Shown: positions 20,985 through 34,378, counted from the first letter of the stretch. The stretch is 64,000 nt of DNA from Syncephalastrum monosporum B8922 (GCA_000697355.1 JNEN01000782.1:1-64000); one strand, 5' to 3'. Translations and numbers: made by a program. Notes: generated from the sequence alone by a model not told the origin.

Positions 20985-23900
20985 TTATGTAAAGAACTTG
21001 TCCAATTTTTCACCGAGATGCACCTCAATCTCCGAATTGACTTGCTGCACCATCTTCTCGACGCGGGGGTCGTCGTCTTCCATAAGCTCGGCCAAGTATG
21101 AGATGCTCTCCGCCAAGAAGAGAAGCCATTCTTCACCCAGACGCACGTAGAATTCCTCGATACACATGAGGGCAGCAAGACGGACCTCGGGTGAGTCGTC
21201 GCGCGTTTTGAGTAGCACCTTTTGGTTCAATGGCTTCCACAAGGTATCGCTTGCCACGGTAGTGGCCATCTGGCCCACGCACGGCACCAGATATGTCTTG
21301 ATACGGGCCAAATAAGCATCGGGTGCCTCTTCCTCCTTGAAGACGTTCATCTGCTCGAGCACAGGGTTGAGGATAGTGTCGTACTTGGCCGCACTCCACA
21401 GGTTGTCCTTGTCGTAGGCAAACGACTTTGTAAGAGACTTGATCAGGTACTGCCACAGAAGATCGGGTTCCTCCTCGCCACGCTGGAAGCGCTCCAGACG
21501 CTGAATGACGTCGTCAATGAGGTAGCCGTAGTAAGGCGCAAAGATGGACTTGAGGCGCTCGAGGAGCGCATCGACGAGGCGATAGAAGAAAATGGTGCGT
21601 TGACGGACTTCCTTGCTATCGGCTTCCTCGGCCAACTCAATCGTGGCCCAGTCGATGACCTTGAGGAAGAGTGGCTTGAACAAGGTCTCATTGAGCTTCA
21701 TCACCTGCGCCAAAAAGACGTCAATGATGGACGCTTCCAGGGTGTCGACATCCTCTTCGCTGAAAAGATGACGGCGACGGATATCAAAGGCCAGCAAGAA
21801 GAACTTGAACAGCGCCTTGTGGTGCGAAGTCATCATATCGCGTGTCATGGCACGAACAGCGCCTGCCACAATGGAGTACAGGGACAGGACAGCCTATGCA
21901 TACACTAGTGAGCAACCCTTATTCTATTGATCTTTTCCTTCATACCTCTTTTCCGTTCTTGATCGCATTCTCGAAGAACGCAAACACAGGCGCCAGCAGC
22001 ACACGCGGAGGAATCTTGTGGGCCATCTTTTCCAGCACTTCGCCCGCCTTCTCGTGAACGAGAGCGCCTTGGCCTTGGCCGGCATTCGCGTAAATGGAGG
22101 GATGCAGGAGAGCAGCCAGCATATTGGATAGATATGGGCTCATAAAGTGCGGCAGGACGTCGACCGTGGTCTCTAAACTGCCAATGGCGGCCAGCTGCAA
22201 GACGACGTTCGGTTCCTCCGCTTGCATTGTCGAGCTGAGAATATCCAGCACGAGTGGCATGAACTTGGGCAGGTGAGGCACCGAGCGAGGACCCGTCTCT
22301 TGACTGCAGGAGTGGTTGATAAGCATTTCATTCCCATCTAGCACATTAAGCTTCCTTACCAAATGACAGTGAGAGCAGCGAGACTGCTGACTTTGACCTC
22401 AGCATTTGCAAGCATAAGACATCGCTCGCCAATGATGACCGGGATTGCCTCAATATAGGGTGCGGGGAACGACTCGCCCGAAAGGCGGGCCAAAGAGGAG
22501 ATACACAACAGGGCAGACTGCTTGTTGATGACAGATTCGGTGTCGTCCGACTCCTTCTCGACGAGGACGGCGAGTTCCTTGACCATGCCAGTCAGATCCT
22601 GTTCCTCGGCTTCAGACACGTCGCCCTCAAGACCGTTGACGCGCTCGTTGAAGAGCTCCATGGCCTTGCGGCGGATCATGACATCATCATGCTTGATCAG
22701 CTCGGTGATAACGCGGATAAAGGCCTCCAGGGGCAGCAGGGCGTTGATTCTGTCCAAGACGTCGTACACGTGCTTGAGCATGCCGCGCCAGAACTTGGTA
22801 ACAGCCGGCTTGGCATTCTCCGAGACAGCGTATTGGTCACGGAAGGCAGAGAATGAGGCGTGGATCTTGAGCAGCTGCTCAATGCCTTGCATAAAGTAGG
22901 GTTGCATGACCAAATCGAACGCGTCGTCGATATTCATGTGTTCCATGATCTTGGTCAAGAAGCCCTTGGAGCTGAGAAGCTGATGAGCAAAGTTCAGCAC
23001 CAGCAACTTGTAGCGACGGAGCTCCTTCTCCGAGTGCTCGTTGACATTGTACAGCGTGGCCTCGTCCATCATGTCGTCCGTCTTTTCGTTGGGCAGGGCC
23101 AGGACACCACCCAAGAGGGCCAGGACGGCCTTCATCTGAGTCACGGGGCTGAACTGCATGCTGATGGCCAGGCAGAACTCGCCCAGGGTTTCGGCGCCTT
23201 CTTCGTTCTTGACAAACTTGGCCGCGTACTTTTCAAGCAGGAGCGACACGATCGAATACAGGAACTCGTCCTCGCCCAAGGTGCGCACCAAGACAGTGAA
23301 AAGAGGAAGACGTCTGTGCTTGGGGATATGGAACAGCGCATCGACAAAGACCTTGATGATGGGCTTGACCTGAAGCGCGAGCGCATGATGCGTCTCGTTC
23401 TGGTGGCGGTCGGCCGAGACAAGCGGGGGGATGACCTTCTCCAGGGTCTGCTGAATGACCTGGAAGCTGTAGTTGTCGTCCTGGCGGAGCACGTTGGCAC
23501 CCATAAAGGTAAATACGGCCATGATGTTGTGCAGCACACTCTCGGGGTACATGGAAGCAACCGTCGCCATGAGCAGCAACGCCTGATTGTGGGTCTGCGG
23601 GTTGCCTGTGGTGCGGATGCACTGCACGACCGTATCCACGCGCAGAGCAGACTCATCAATGTGGGTCTGCGATTCATGGGCCGAGTGGATATAACGGGTC
23701 AAGGCCGACATGAGGAGCTGGTTGATGTATTCCAGCGAGATAGGGACATCGCGCAGATCCGAGTTGACAAGCGCGCTCAGCACATCGAACAAGGGCTTCA
23801 CCAAGACAGCGTCGCCTTCGATAGTGCGCGACTCGATGACCTCCAGAAGCGCCACAAGTTCAAAGAGATCGATACCCGATTCAGACGCGTCAGAACTAGT

Positions 23901-26900
23901 CCCATGATATAAGTACTCCTATCGCACACGCCATGCATCTACTTACTCATGTCTTGCTTTCTTGCCCCGCTTGGGTTGGGTCTGGATGTCGGCGGACGTG
24001 GAAGACTGCACGAGTACTTTGGCATACTCGGCAAACGCGTCTTCGAACAGCTTAGCAGGGATCGGAACAGTAGTCAACACAGATTTGGCAGCACGCACGT
24101 CTTCCTGGTTACCGTTCGTCGCAATCTGGACGAGCGAGGTGAAGATCGGCTTCTGCGCGGCAGGGCCAAGGCCAGCAAAGAAGTCGCCCGTGAGCTGCTC
24201 CATGGCGAGATGGCGCGTCGACAGGTGGTCTTCCGTCTTCTCCTCAATTGTTTTATCCGACAGCAAGCGCAGGAACAAGGGCAGGGCGCGGTCGCCCTTG
24301 CGACCCAACTGGGAAGCATTTTCAGGTACGAAGCAGCGGACAATGAGAACAATGAGCTGGCTATCGAACTCAGTTCGGGCATCGTCGAGCGTCTTTTCAA
24401 GGAGAGGCGCGAGAATCTCGAGCTTTCGGACCTCCACCGTAGTCTTGAGAAGCGACAGGATTTGCAGACGGATAGCATTGGTAGGGGCCGACTTGACGTG
24501 GTAGAGCAATAAATCCAAAACCTGCGTCTTGCGCGTCTTGTTGGCTTGGCCACAATCAGCCATGAAGCTCTCGATCAAGATGTACACATAGGCTTTGTCT
24601 TCAGCGAGTTCGCGGTGACGATAGACCATGTACTCGACAAAATGAGCCATGTCATTCGAGCGTACGTTGGGGATATCGAGCTTGGCGCCATACACGACGT
24701 CGGCGGAGACGATGGGTGCCTTCTCAGGCTTTTTGCTGTCGCCTTTGACCTTGCCATTATCATGCATTTTGGGACCAGAAGGCATCTGGAACTTCTGGTA
24801 AGCATCTGCGACGAGCTGGGCGCACTGTATGGCTTCTTGACGGACTAGTGCTTCCTCGTCGCCAAGGGCGGTCAGCAGTGCCGGCAACAGGTGCTGCCAG
24901 TCAGAGGGACTGTATTGCTTAATAAAGAGCGACGTGATCTGGAGTGTACGAGCACGGGTGGCACTGTTGCAGTCTATAATGTGACATATGAGCATCATGA
25001 ATTATCGTCGCTTATGGAATGCTTACTTGTGTCGCACCAAACGCTGAGGAGGAACGGAAGAGCATCCGACTTGAGGTGGTTCTCCAACAGGGCGGTCACA
25101 ACCGGCTCAAAGGCACCCACACGAGGACCGCCTATGCAGCGCTTGTAGATACCAAGTACCGTCTGACGGTAATCCTCCACCTTGTCTGCGCCAGCGACCC
25201 AGTCGACGGGCTCGGACGGGCGAGGCAGGTACGTGGCGATCTCCTTGACAGCCGAGTGGGCCAGGCTGACCACAATACGATACTTGGGTGGCACCTGCTG
25301 TGCATAAACCAGTTCACCGAGCGAGCCGTCCAGGACCTTGGACAGTGCCGCAAATATCCGCGACGCGGCCACGGTGCGCTTATCGACCGGTAACAGGGCC
25401 ATGGCCTTGGTGACGACTAAGAGCGCTAACTCGCGATCCATGACGCTGTCTCTCTCGAGAATGGAGCTCCACAAGTCGAGGGCCGCCGGCGAGGTGAGCG
25501 CCGACGCGAAGGCAGTAAGGGCATCCTTCGAGGTGAGGCATGCGGCCGTCTGCTTGACGAGCGGACTGCACTTGGCAGTTGTTTTGTCATTCTTGCTTAC
25601 AAGCTTGGATACCTTCTTGTCATCACCGTAATAAATATAAAGCGCAAGCATGCGCGCGGTGGGCTTCTGCAGCTTAGGAAAGCGGGTGTTCACGTGCTTG
25701 ATGAGGAACTCCATCACATATCCGGCTTGGGAAGAGCGGAAACTGCCAGGCGAGTCAAACAAAGCCTCGAGAGCGGCAGTGACCTTTTCAGGGTCGGCGT
25801 GATCCAGAAGCTGCTTGGGGATGTCGCGGATCGTGTAAGTCAGCAGATCGTTAAAACTGGTAAGGCACTGCAGCAGGGCTTGCTCGACGATTTCAGGTGT
25901 CTAGCAAAACAGATAAGCAAAGGGACGCGCACTATGTGAGTATCTGAGCAAAAGTTACCTCGTCAAACGGGCCTTTGCCAGAATCCATGAGAGCCATCAG
26001 TTTCTTGATGGAGAGCAGGCGCGTCGACACGGCCGGCGAGTTGAGACCGACAAACAAGGTCGTGCTCGCTTCCTCCACAATCTGGTGCTTGGTACCGGCA
26101 AAAGCGGTCGAAACAAACTCGTACAATGGACCAGACTGGATATCCTTCTGGCTCGACAACACAGCATCAAGCTCACTCGTGTGGCGCTGAGAGATGTTGA
26201 CCATGATGGGACGTAAGGCCCGCAGGTACTGCGACTTTGTTTCAGTATCCTTGGCGTTTAAGTCGAGATATCCCTGAAGACTGGCGTGGCAAAGGGCCTG
26301 GATAACCTCGCTTGTCAGAAGGTCTTGCAGGATCAGATCATTCAAAAGGTCGACGAGCTCAGGCGAATGCAGCGCGGTCTTGCACAGGCTCGGCATCATC
26401 GTGATCAAGAAACGGTCGACGGCGTACTTGGTGGCAATGTCGCGGAAAGCGTCACAGAAACGGGGGATGCGGAGCAGCTTGTCGGTGGATTTACGCGATA
26501 GGCCGTCAAAGCTCTCCTGGGACTGGGCGAGGTGAACGACGGTCAAGAGGCAGTAGCTGTAGAGGGCCCTGGTATGGTTGCGGATCAACGTGTCCGAGAG
26601 CGAGCGCAGGGCCTTCTCGTTCAGGGCGGCACGCGAGGCGAGCTGGGACAGGATCATGTAGCCTGCAATCTGCAACTCGGGCACATGCTTGGCCTCAAGC
26701 GCCTTGAGAAGGTAGGGCAGGAGGGCGGTCGTCATGTTGGCGTCGATGCGCTTGGCCAGGACAAACTGGGTCAGCGTGGCAGCAAAGAAGGTGTGCAGGG
26801 TCGAGAAGGGCACAGGCGTATCGGTGACGGTCTTGCAGACAAAGTCCATCACAGACCGGTATTTGATCATGGCTTTGACGAGATTCTTGCGGTCCAGGGG

Positions 26901-27536
26901 AAGCTCACTCGTTTTAACAGGTTTCAGGCATTCCCACATAGTGTCGTTGCTGTAACTGGGAGTGAGCATGCATGCTTTGAACATTGTTCGAGATAGACAG
27001 GACTTACTCGAATTTCAAGAGCGAGACCATCTTGACAAACGACTTTGTTTCGTGGTAGGGCAGGATACACGCAATGATCGCGTCTTGATTATACTCATGG
27101 ACACGGAAACGGCGCAGCAGCCACTCGATCGCCTTGCCAGCGGGCTTGAGCAGAAAGTAGGGCGACAAGTGTCTCAAAAATAGCGAAATGCTTTCGTCCA
27201 ATTTGGCGTTTTCCTCGGCAGTCTATAGCCATGCACCGAGCCGAGTCAATAAAAAAAAGTCTGCGATTCCACTTTTCTCGACATGATTACCTGCAACACA
27301 CGATCGACTGATTTCATTGTCTCGGAGAACAGGGTCTTTTCGAACGGAGCGAAACGATCGTCGAGATTCACAAGTTCCATGATGCCATTGTAGGCGATCG
27401 CATAAATGGTGTCGAGATCCTGATCGGCTGCTTGGCGAGCACTGAACAAAAAGGACGCCTTGTTCTTGAGTGAAGCTGAGCTCGTACCACGCAGATCGGC
27501 CGTGCCGAGCTGCTTCAGCTGCGCTTGCAAGGACAT
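20985..27536 (-). CDS. UTP10: U3 snoRNP / t-UTP protein Utp10 (HEATR1 homologue)
   Basis: Large HEAT-repeat protein of the small-subunit processome, acting in the nucleolus in rDNA transcription and early pre-18S processing. Eight exons (27291-27536, 27008-27222, 25959-26949, 25027-25900, 23947-24973, 22360-23895, 21946-22303, 20985-21893) join with all phases closing to 2,051 aa, within the family range. The N-terminus MSLQAQLKQL, with KASFLFSARQAADQDLDTIY and RFAPFEKTLFSE, is diagnostic of Utp10. The body is alpha-helical repeat throughout. The BP28CT-type C-terminal region lies in the last about 300 residues, ending AELMEDDDPRVEKMVQQV and LGEKLDKFF. The downstream ATG at 27536 fits the family start. 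Long antisense frames here are shadows. It is convergent with the GATA-factor gene, 282 bp apart. Confidence 0.95.
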
Positions 27537-28019
27537 GGAAGTGCTGCTGAAAACCAAAGAAAAAAAAATGGGTCTGTTTGGTCTCTAACTGAGTTTTTTT
27601 TTGTCTTTTTTTTTTCTTACTTCTGGCTGAGTTTATCGTACCTGCATTTTTTTTTTTTTTAATTTTGACAGACAGTGGCCGAGTGGTGTGGCATAGCATC
27701 CGCGTAGGTTTATTTCATAGGATAAGGAAATATAAGATTATTCAAAAGGAAGAAAGCATATAGAATGGTAAGGCAAAGAAAAGCAAGAACGAGAAAAGCA
27801 TATCAACATGAAAAAAAAAAGACAAAAGAGAGAAAGAACCAAGTGAAATATCGTGGGTGGCGGTGGCGCGCGCAAGGAAGGGAAAGAGCACAGGGAGGAA
27901 GGGAGCCACAGAGTGGTGGTAAGCTATGTACGTATAAAACAATCGAGTGAGCGGAAAGGGCCGAGGGTGGCGGATAAATGAGGGGTGGACGGATGGAATC
28001 GTCTGGAAAAAGGAGAATA
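27537..28019. other. Spacer UTP10 promoter / bHLH 3' flank
   Basis: Contains poly-A/T runs (27642-27661 and 27810-27820) and purine-rich sequence. It is the 5' flank of UTP10 and the 3' flank of the bHLH gene, both on the minus strand. No gene is seen. Confidence 0.5.
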
Positions 28020-29951
28020 TCACTGCTCAGCCTGGATCATGTCGTCGCCTTCATCCTCGTCTTCGACACTGTCGCCGGCCTTGCGTTTCTTCTTCAGGTT
28101 CTTGTTTTCCTCCTCCAGTTTGAGCATGCGCGTGTCCCGGTCCTGGATGGTATTCTTCAGCGACGAGATGTATTCGTAGGCGTAGCGAAGCAGCAGCACC
28201 TTGGACAGTGGCTTGAGTCCATTCGCATCCGTCTGCGCCTCCTCTTCCTCCTCCTCCGCATCATGGCCGTCGTCCTTGCTCGCATTATGCGTTGACGAGG
28301 GCAAGATCTGCTTTTTGACGTAGCCATCTTCAACCTCGCGTCGCAGACGATCAAACCATTCTTTGAGCGAATCGCGTCGCTTCTGCTCGGCCGCCTTGTG
28401 TGCGGTGCGTCGGATCTCGAGGCCGCTGCGTATGTTGGGCGAAAAGGCAATACCGAGCGCGGCTGCCTTGCCCTCCATCAGATTCTGATAATTGGACCGT
28501 GTGGCCAGAATACGTTCTGCATCCTGGACACTGCTGCGGGGTGCGAGCTCGGGAGCTGCATTGGCCCCCCCGCTGCCACCTCCCCCGCTGCCGCCTCCCG
28601 CTTTGAGGGTAGGGCTAATTAAGAGCGGCTTGAGAGTGCGAGGAGACGTGTGGGAGGCCGATTCGCGGCGGATCTTTTTCGGTCCCACATCCTTGGACCG
28701 CCGGGCGGTGGACGCGCTGCCGTTCGTGGAGCGACGCAGGCGCCGCGTGCCGGAGGACGAGGTCGACGACGAGGACGAGGACGGTGGCGTGAGCGGCTGC
28801 GAGGGATGTTGCGAAGAGTCGTCCATCATGGGCGGTTGCTGTTGCTGTTGTTGCTGCTGTTGCTGGCGTGTGCGTAGATTCATAAGTGAAGAGGGTGTAG
28901 CAGGCTCCAGCATCCGTCCCGGTGCGACATTTCCTCCCTGGTGTGGGTGCTCCATTGCTGTGGGTGCGGGCGCCAGAGCCGGTGCCATGGCATGAGGCTG
29001 GGAAACTGAAATAGGTTGTCAACCTTCAGACATTGCGACTGTCTTGCCTCGTTTTCACTTACACTGAGGCTGTTCGGGAGCTGATGTATTGATATTACTG
29101 ATATTTGTGTTGATATTGTGGTTCATATGGGCTCGCTGGTGTTGAAGACCCGCCTCGCGTTCCTGCTGAGACTGCAACTCGGACAGTCTTCGCGTGATCA
29201 TCAGCTTGGCATGCTCCAGCTGCTCGTACTGTTGGTAGATCTGCTGTGGCGTCATGCGCTGCTGTGACTGATTCGTGCCATTATTCGATAAGAACGAATG
29301 CTGATGTTGCTGCCGAGGGTATTGAGGAACGATGGCGGGTGAGGACAAGGGCGAAAATTCAAGATCTTGTGACACTCGTGATTGGGAGTGTTTCTGATAG
29401 GAAAATGAAGGAGTCATGGCAGGCGAAACGAGTGGTGTCAAAATGTCATGCTAAAAGATAAATGATGCAGCGTGAGTATTCCATCCGCTGTGGGAGCATG
29501 CCCTTAGGTTTTAAATCTGCCATACGTCGTCAAAGTATTCACATTGGTTCTGGGGATAGGTCTGGGGAGACAGCATCGAGGTGTCCTGATCAGCAAAGGT
29601 GGAGACGGCCATCATGGATGACAGCTTGCGCTGGACATTTGCCACAGAGGAGGAGTTCTCCTGAAGTGAATTAATAAACGAATCGAGGTTATGCGGTGGC
29701 AGTGCGCTAGCTGACTGTCGTAGAAGGAGGTCGATACTGGTCGCGAGCTCGTCCAGGACCTCGGCCTCGCCCTGGATGTCACCAGCACCGGCGGACGATC
29801 CACCACGCGGCGGCTGTGATTGCTGCTGCTGCTGCTGTTGCTGAGGCTGCTGTTGGTGCTGCTGTTGGTGCTGAGGCTGCTGTTGATGCGGAAGAAGGCT
29901 ACCCTGCATATCCATTGTGCCAAACTGATGGAAACTGGATGACAGGTCCAT
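28020..29951 (-). CDS. bHLH transcription factor
   Basis: Three exons (29526-29951, 29063-29450, 28020-29005) close in frame to 599 aa. The N-terminal region is Gln-rich. It is followed by a helical segment and a conserved-looking block spanning the exon 1/2 junction (YFDDHDILTPLVSPAMTP) and FSPLSSPAIVP; similar SP-rich motifs occur in other fungal bHLH factors. The bHLH domain lies at about residues 466-577: the basic region RRTAHKAAEQKRRDSLKEWF has the H-E-R pattern for E-box recognition. The loop is long (about 35 residues with an EEEEEE run). Helix 2 is KPLSKVLLLRYAYEYISSL, continuing into a leucine-zipper-like helix (MLKLEEENKNLKKKRK). The C-terminus is acidic. Likely a nuclear dimer on CANNTG sites; target genes cannot be inferred. 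Confidence 0.88.
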
Positions 29952-30832
29952 GAGTTAAAAGAATAAAGAATAAAAATGAATGGAAAAATAAAGAAAGAGT
30001 ATAAGCGAGCACCATTTAAGAGTCAAATGGGCTTCTCAGGATTGAAAGGGGCCCAAGCTTGGCCGAACGCTGTTTGCCAGCTCCAGTCAAATCAAGAGCC
30101 TTAGGAGCAAAACGTGGGCGCTGAGTTCTGCAATGATCGGTTGCCCTTGTTACACAGGGAATGCCACCCACCTCCAGTCACGGCAGATCTTATATCTGGC
30201 TTTCCCTGTCTCCTCCCCATCACAGGCTGGAAAATATATTGTGCACTATTTAATCAAGCTCCTAGTATTTTAACCCTTTCACACTGAATATTTCCTCTGT
30301 GGCAAGCGGAATAAAGCAGTAAGCTAACAGCATCATGAGTTGATATGATCTGGCGAGCGATAAGACCCCTAGTACAGGCCACATTTGTATTGTCGGTCGA
30401 GGCAACAACGTTTGTCTCGCAATAATGTATGTGGAGGTGCTGCTGCTGCAAGTGAAATTTAGAGCAATGAAATGCTTCCAAGGTATGCACATGTCTTCAA
30501 TTGCACAGGTAGTCCAAATTTGGATGATCCGCGAGCGGGAATAAAATGAAATAAAATATAATTGTCATCCAGGTGGGCGGGTGTCTGCTCAATGTTTTTG
30601 ACTGTGCGGAGATCGGCGGGATGGCCGTCGCACGTTGCTTTTGTTAGAATGTCGCTGACGCTTCGATGATTCAATGGCTGCAACCCCAGACATAAGAAAA
30701 TTATGAAACAAACATCTCGTCATCGTCCTCGCAAAATACATACATATACGCACTCGTCTTGGACGACCCTTCTTTTTTTTTTCTTCATACTATTCTATTA
30801 TCCCGTACTCGTACTCTGCCTATCTACCCACT
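29952..30832. promoter_or_regulatory. Divergent promoter region bHLH / small membrane protein
   Basis: An 881-bp spacer between divergent starts with no credible gene. It includes a short trinucleotide GCT/TGC run near 30438-30450. Just before the small gene is a pyrimidine-rich stretch (30766-30800). No specific site is assigned. Confidence 0.4.
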
Positions 30833-31185
30833 ATGTTTGCTCGATCACTGCTGAACCGCTCCAAGACCTCCATGCTTCGCCGAGCCACGGATCCCCAGCA
30901 AGCAAACGAAGCTCAGCGTTCGGGCCCGAATTGGACCGCGTGCACCGCTGCTATTGCCGTCGTCGCCGGTGGCTACTGGTTCTATGCTGCCAAGGGCGCA
31001 GGTCACGGTACGCGAAAAAAACAAAAATTATAACAAAAAAGAAAAATATCTTCACTAGGACGCTTTTTGGTTGACATGATGAAACTTTGATGTGTATAGC
31101 CAAGGAGAAGACCATCGAAGAGAAGGGCATTGACCAGCCAGATGCCCAGAAACGCTCGGGTGGAGGTGCCGCCAAGATCAACTAA
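30833..31185 (+). CDS. Small predicted mitochondrial membrane protein (86 aa)
   Basis: Two exons (30833-31007 and 31100-31185) join in frame to 86 aa. The first about 18 residues are Arg/Ser/Leu-rich without acidic residues (MFARSLLNRSKTSMLRRA), like a mitochondrial presequence. A single hydrophobic segment follows (CTAAIAVVAGGYWFYAA), then a polar Lys/Glu/Gly-rich tail ending AAKIN. The layout resembles small single-pass inner-membrane proteins found across fungi, but I do not recognise a named family. Clean splice sites and a pyrimidine-rich 5' leader support a real gene. The stop lies 94 bp from the stop of the convergent apyrase gene. Confidence 0.7.
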
Positions 31186-31279
31186 TAGACTCATGACCAC
31201 CTTGCTTTTCCTGTTTTTTTGTACAGTTCTATTTTTGTTCTCTCTTTTTTTTCTTTGTGAAATAAGCTTTTTAAATGCA

Positions 31280-33582
31280 TCATACGTCTTCTTCGATGAC
31301 GCTATTACTACTGATATTTCGATTCGCGAGATTGACAGCCGAGGATGAACTACGCAAGGGAAGACGATGACTGTTGCTCTCGGGTGGGAACAGCGCGGCA
31401 TGACTATCACCGCTGTATCGCTTTTTGCTCCAGTATTTCATATTTACAAAGCTCTGTGACCGGGAAGAAGGACCCAGCATGGGCCGTCCTGAAGGCGTGC
31501 TGGCGCCGGAGCTGGATCCGGGAATACTGATTGAGATACTGTTTTCTGCGCCGACCGTGTTGCCTCCCTCGGGCATAAAGGAGTCGATTTCTATGGCCGG
31601 GGCCGGCGAGGATGACTGTTTCTTTAATATCCGAGACGCCCAGGATCGCAGCGCCAGGGTCGACCGAGACATGATGCGTGCGAGCGCGCTGGCTGCGGCG
31701 TAGAGACCCACGGGCTCCGCCGTGCGCGCACCGAGCAGACCCCCGTTCGCGCTCTCCCAGTCACGCCGCTTGCGCCAGCTGAGGCGGCGGTACAGGTACC
31801 AGAAGAAAAGCGAGCATACAAGCATCAGCAGCATGATGCCGAGCGAGCCGAGCGACGTTTTCTCCTTGAACGAGCTGAGCACATCGCCTGCACCATCGAA
31901 CAGGGTATTTTCGTCTGCGATGCTCGAGGGCAGTTCGACGCCGTCCGCGATCTGGTGGGCACCCTCGTCGTCGGTTTTATGGTACGAGTCCTCTTGCTCC
32001 GCAAGAGGGATCTGGTTCGTCGCATGGAGGACCATGGCGCCCAGGGTCCAGGAGACTTGGATATCGTTAATAGTGTCGATACTCTGGAAGGGCGGGCTCC
32101 AGTTTTTGGACTCGATGCTCTCGATGGATTGCTCGAGAAGCTCCTGGTCATTGGACGCGTTCTTGTGGTTCGGGTCGACCAGGCGGGGGATGCCGATACC
32201 GTCGTGGAGGACGTTGACGATCCAGGCCGACTTGAAGCATTGCATCTGGTGGTGCATCACGTCGGCCGCGTCGAGTTCTTTGTGATCTTCAAGGCTCCAG
32301 TCCTTTATACAGTATTCCGTGGCCTTCTTTTCATATTCGACAAAGTCATAGACGCCCCCCAAACCGAGGATATCGTGGGACGAGTACCAGTACTCGGAGA
32401 TACCGACAAACTTGTTGACGGACCAATCAATGTGGGGTGTGTGGACACCGTTAAAAAGGCAGGGTTTGGTCGGGCATTCGGCGTCTTTGTTTAAAAGGGG
32501 GGTAGTATATTCGATACATTGACTGAAGGAGCCGGTTCCGTGTAGGACAAGCGGCACGCTCGTCGAGTCTGAGTTGGTCATATTAAGGTTAAGCGGGAGA
32601 CACGGGTCATCGAGATGAAGCTGGTGGTGCTCGTCGAGCAGATTGCGTCCGTTTGCCTCGGTGTAGGCGATGCGGACGCGCTCTTCCAGATACCGTCGGC
32701 GTGCCTCGTTGCTGCCGTATCCCAAGAAGGTCGTGACAAAGACATCGTATTCCACCTTTTGGCCATCGAGTGTGTGCAGGTAGATCCGGGTGAGGTCGTC
32801 AAAATGCTCTTGCCGCTGGTGGTGCTCGGGCTCGAATGCTATCTGGGCGCTGGCACCGCCCATGTCCAAGAAACCGAACGTGTGGTGCTTATCGTCGTGC
32901 TGCGCTTCTGCTGGGTCAATGGACGCCTGAATGCTGGTATCGAAGCCGCCCATAAGGTAGTTGACAGCGACCCAACCATAAATGCCCTCGAGCTCGCCAG
33001 GAATAACCCGGATATGCGTATCGCAATCGCTGATAAAAAACGGGTAGTTCTTGCGAATGTAGCTGCACGTTTCGTCAAGCACAGCCTTCTGCTCATCTTC
33101 CGGCAGGAGACGCATACCGGCTGTGGCCATCAGAAAGACCGGTGTGCTGACATGACTTTCGGAGGGCACGACTTCCTTCGCAAAGTCAAGAAGGAGCGAC
33201 AAGTGGTCGCCTACTTCGTGTGGCTTGCTGCCAAAGGTAGATATACCTGATACAATCGACAAGAAGACAAGACGTGTCAACCATGGCATATCCCGGTTTG
33301 GTGTCCTCCTCATGATTTTGCATACATACCAGGCTCCTCTCGCTTCGTCCATTTCAGACCCAAAGGATCACCACGCTCTACGATGGGTATACTGCCCTTG
33401 AGGGTTTCAGCCGGCTGGGTCGATCGCACGTACTCGTGATCCTTCCAGGAATAAATATAGACACGCGAACCAGAAGATCCGGCGTCAATTACGATGCTGT
33501 ACCGTCGATTGTTGGCCCACTCATTATCAACGTGTTGTCGAGGCGCGAAGGCTTCTTGTCGTTTGGTCAGGCTTGTGTGCAT
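31280..33582 (-). CDS. YND1: Apyrase, GDA1/CD39 family (Golgi Ynd1-type nucleoside di/triphosphatase)
   Basis: Hydrolyses nucleoside di- and triphosphates in the Golgi lumen, supporting exchange of nucleotide sugars in glycosylation. Two exons (33330-33582, 31280-33246) close to 739 aa. Apyrase conserved regions are evident: ACR1 DAGSSGSR (33-40), ACR2 MATAGMR (124-130), ACR3 ELEGIYGW (169-176), ACR4 FLDMGGASAQIAFE (210-223), and a later GGVYDF. A single membrane segment (LGIMLLMLVCSLFFWYLY, about 552-571) near the C-terminus is followed by a basic Ser-rich cytoplasmic tail of about 165 residues. This one-TM-at-the-C-terminus topology fits Ynd1 rather than the N-anchored Gda1. There is no N-terminal signal peptide, which also fits Ynd1. 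It is divergent from the gene at 34379. Confidence 0.92.
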
Positions 33583-34378
33583 CCGATATCAGCGTGGGCC
33601 CGACAAGATAAATAGAGCAAGGAAGGGGAATGCAAGTAGATGGTCAACGAGTCGTCAAACAGGGTTTAAACGGATATAAACGTGAACGTGAAAGAGTGGA
33701 GAACTGGTAATGATGGTATTAAAGGGCCGATGCGCAACGAACGACAACAGTAGCACCTTGGACGTGGCCAGCGATAACGACAATCGTAAGGAATAAAATA
33801 GAATAAGGTGAAATAAAAAATAATGAGCAGGGCGAACCTGAAGGCTATAAGATCGCAGAGAGCGGTACACAACGCGCCATTTGGTTGGTTACTTGTCAAT
33901 GGGAAAACATTCTACCAACGAATGGTGGCGCCATCTTTATGAATAAGCGCCAGACATTCCACTAAATCTATGCCAAGACTGTATTCTACTACTATCCTTG
34001 TTGTTTCACTCTGTCTCCACGCTATAGCACATCCTTACTCAAGACGTTCTATTGCTCTGTTTGAATATAACGTGAGGCGCAGTGCCTGGACGCGCCCAAA
34101 TCACCTCTCACGTATAATGTACACGGTCGACCATGTCACGTAACATATCAAGTCTCTAGGCAATCGGCTCCTGCTTTCACTGTCAACTCAAGCTCAGATG
34201 CTTATACTAAACCTGTCATACAGTGTCGAGACGCTAAAGCAGGGCAGGATTAGGTAGAAAAGCGAGGCTCCTTTAAATATGCGAAAGAAAATGATTCCTT
34301 TCGCCGCCACTCGCCAATATTTTATTCTCAGCGTTGTCAATGCGGATATGTGTTATTTTTTCTGCTTCTTCTCCCGCC
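33583..34378. promoter_or_regulatory. Divergent promoter region apyrase / unknown acidic protein
   Basis: A 796-bp spacer with AT-rich sequence and no coding potential I would defend. No specific element is assigned. Confidence 0.4.

Noticed and set aside
22860..23912. 350-codon plus-strand open frame
   Set aside because: It lies exactly antisense to UTP10 exon 6 (22360-23895), is Leu/Gln/Val-rich in the manner of reverse-complement coding sequence, has no motif, and the minus-strand protein is a clear family match.
32615..33250. 211-codon plus-strand frame
   Set aside because: Antisense to the apyrase conserved regions; no start context or recognisable motif.
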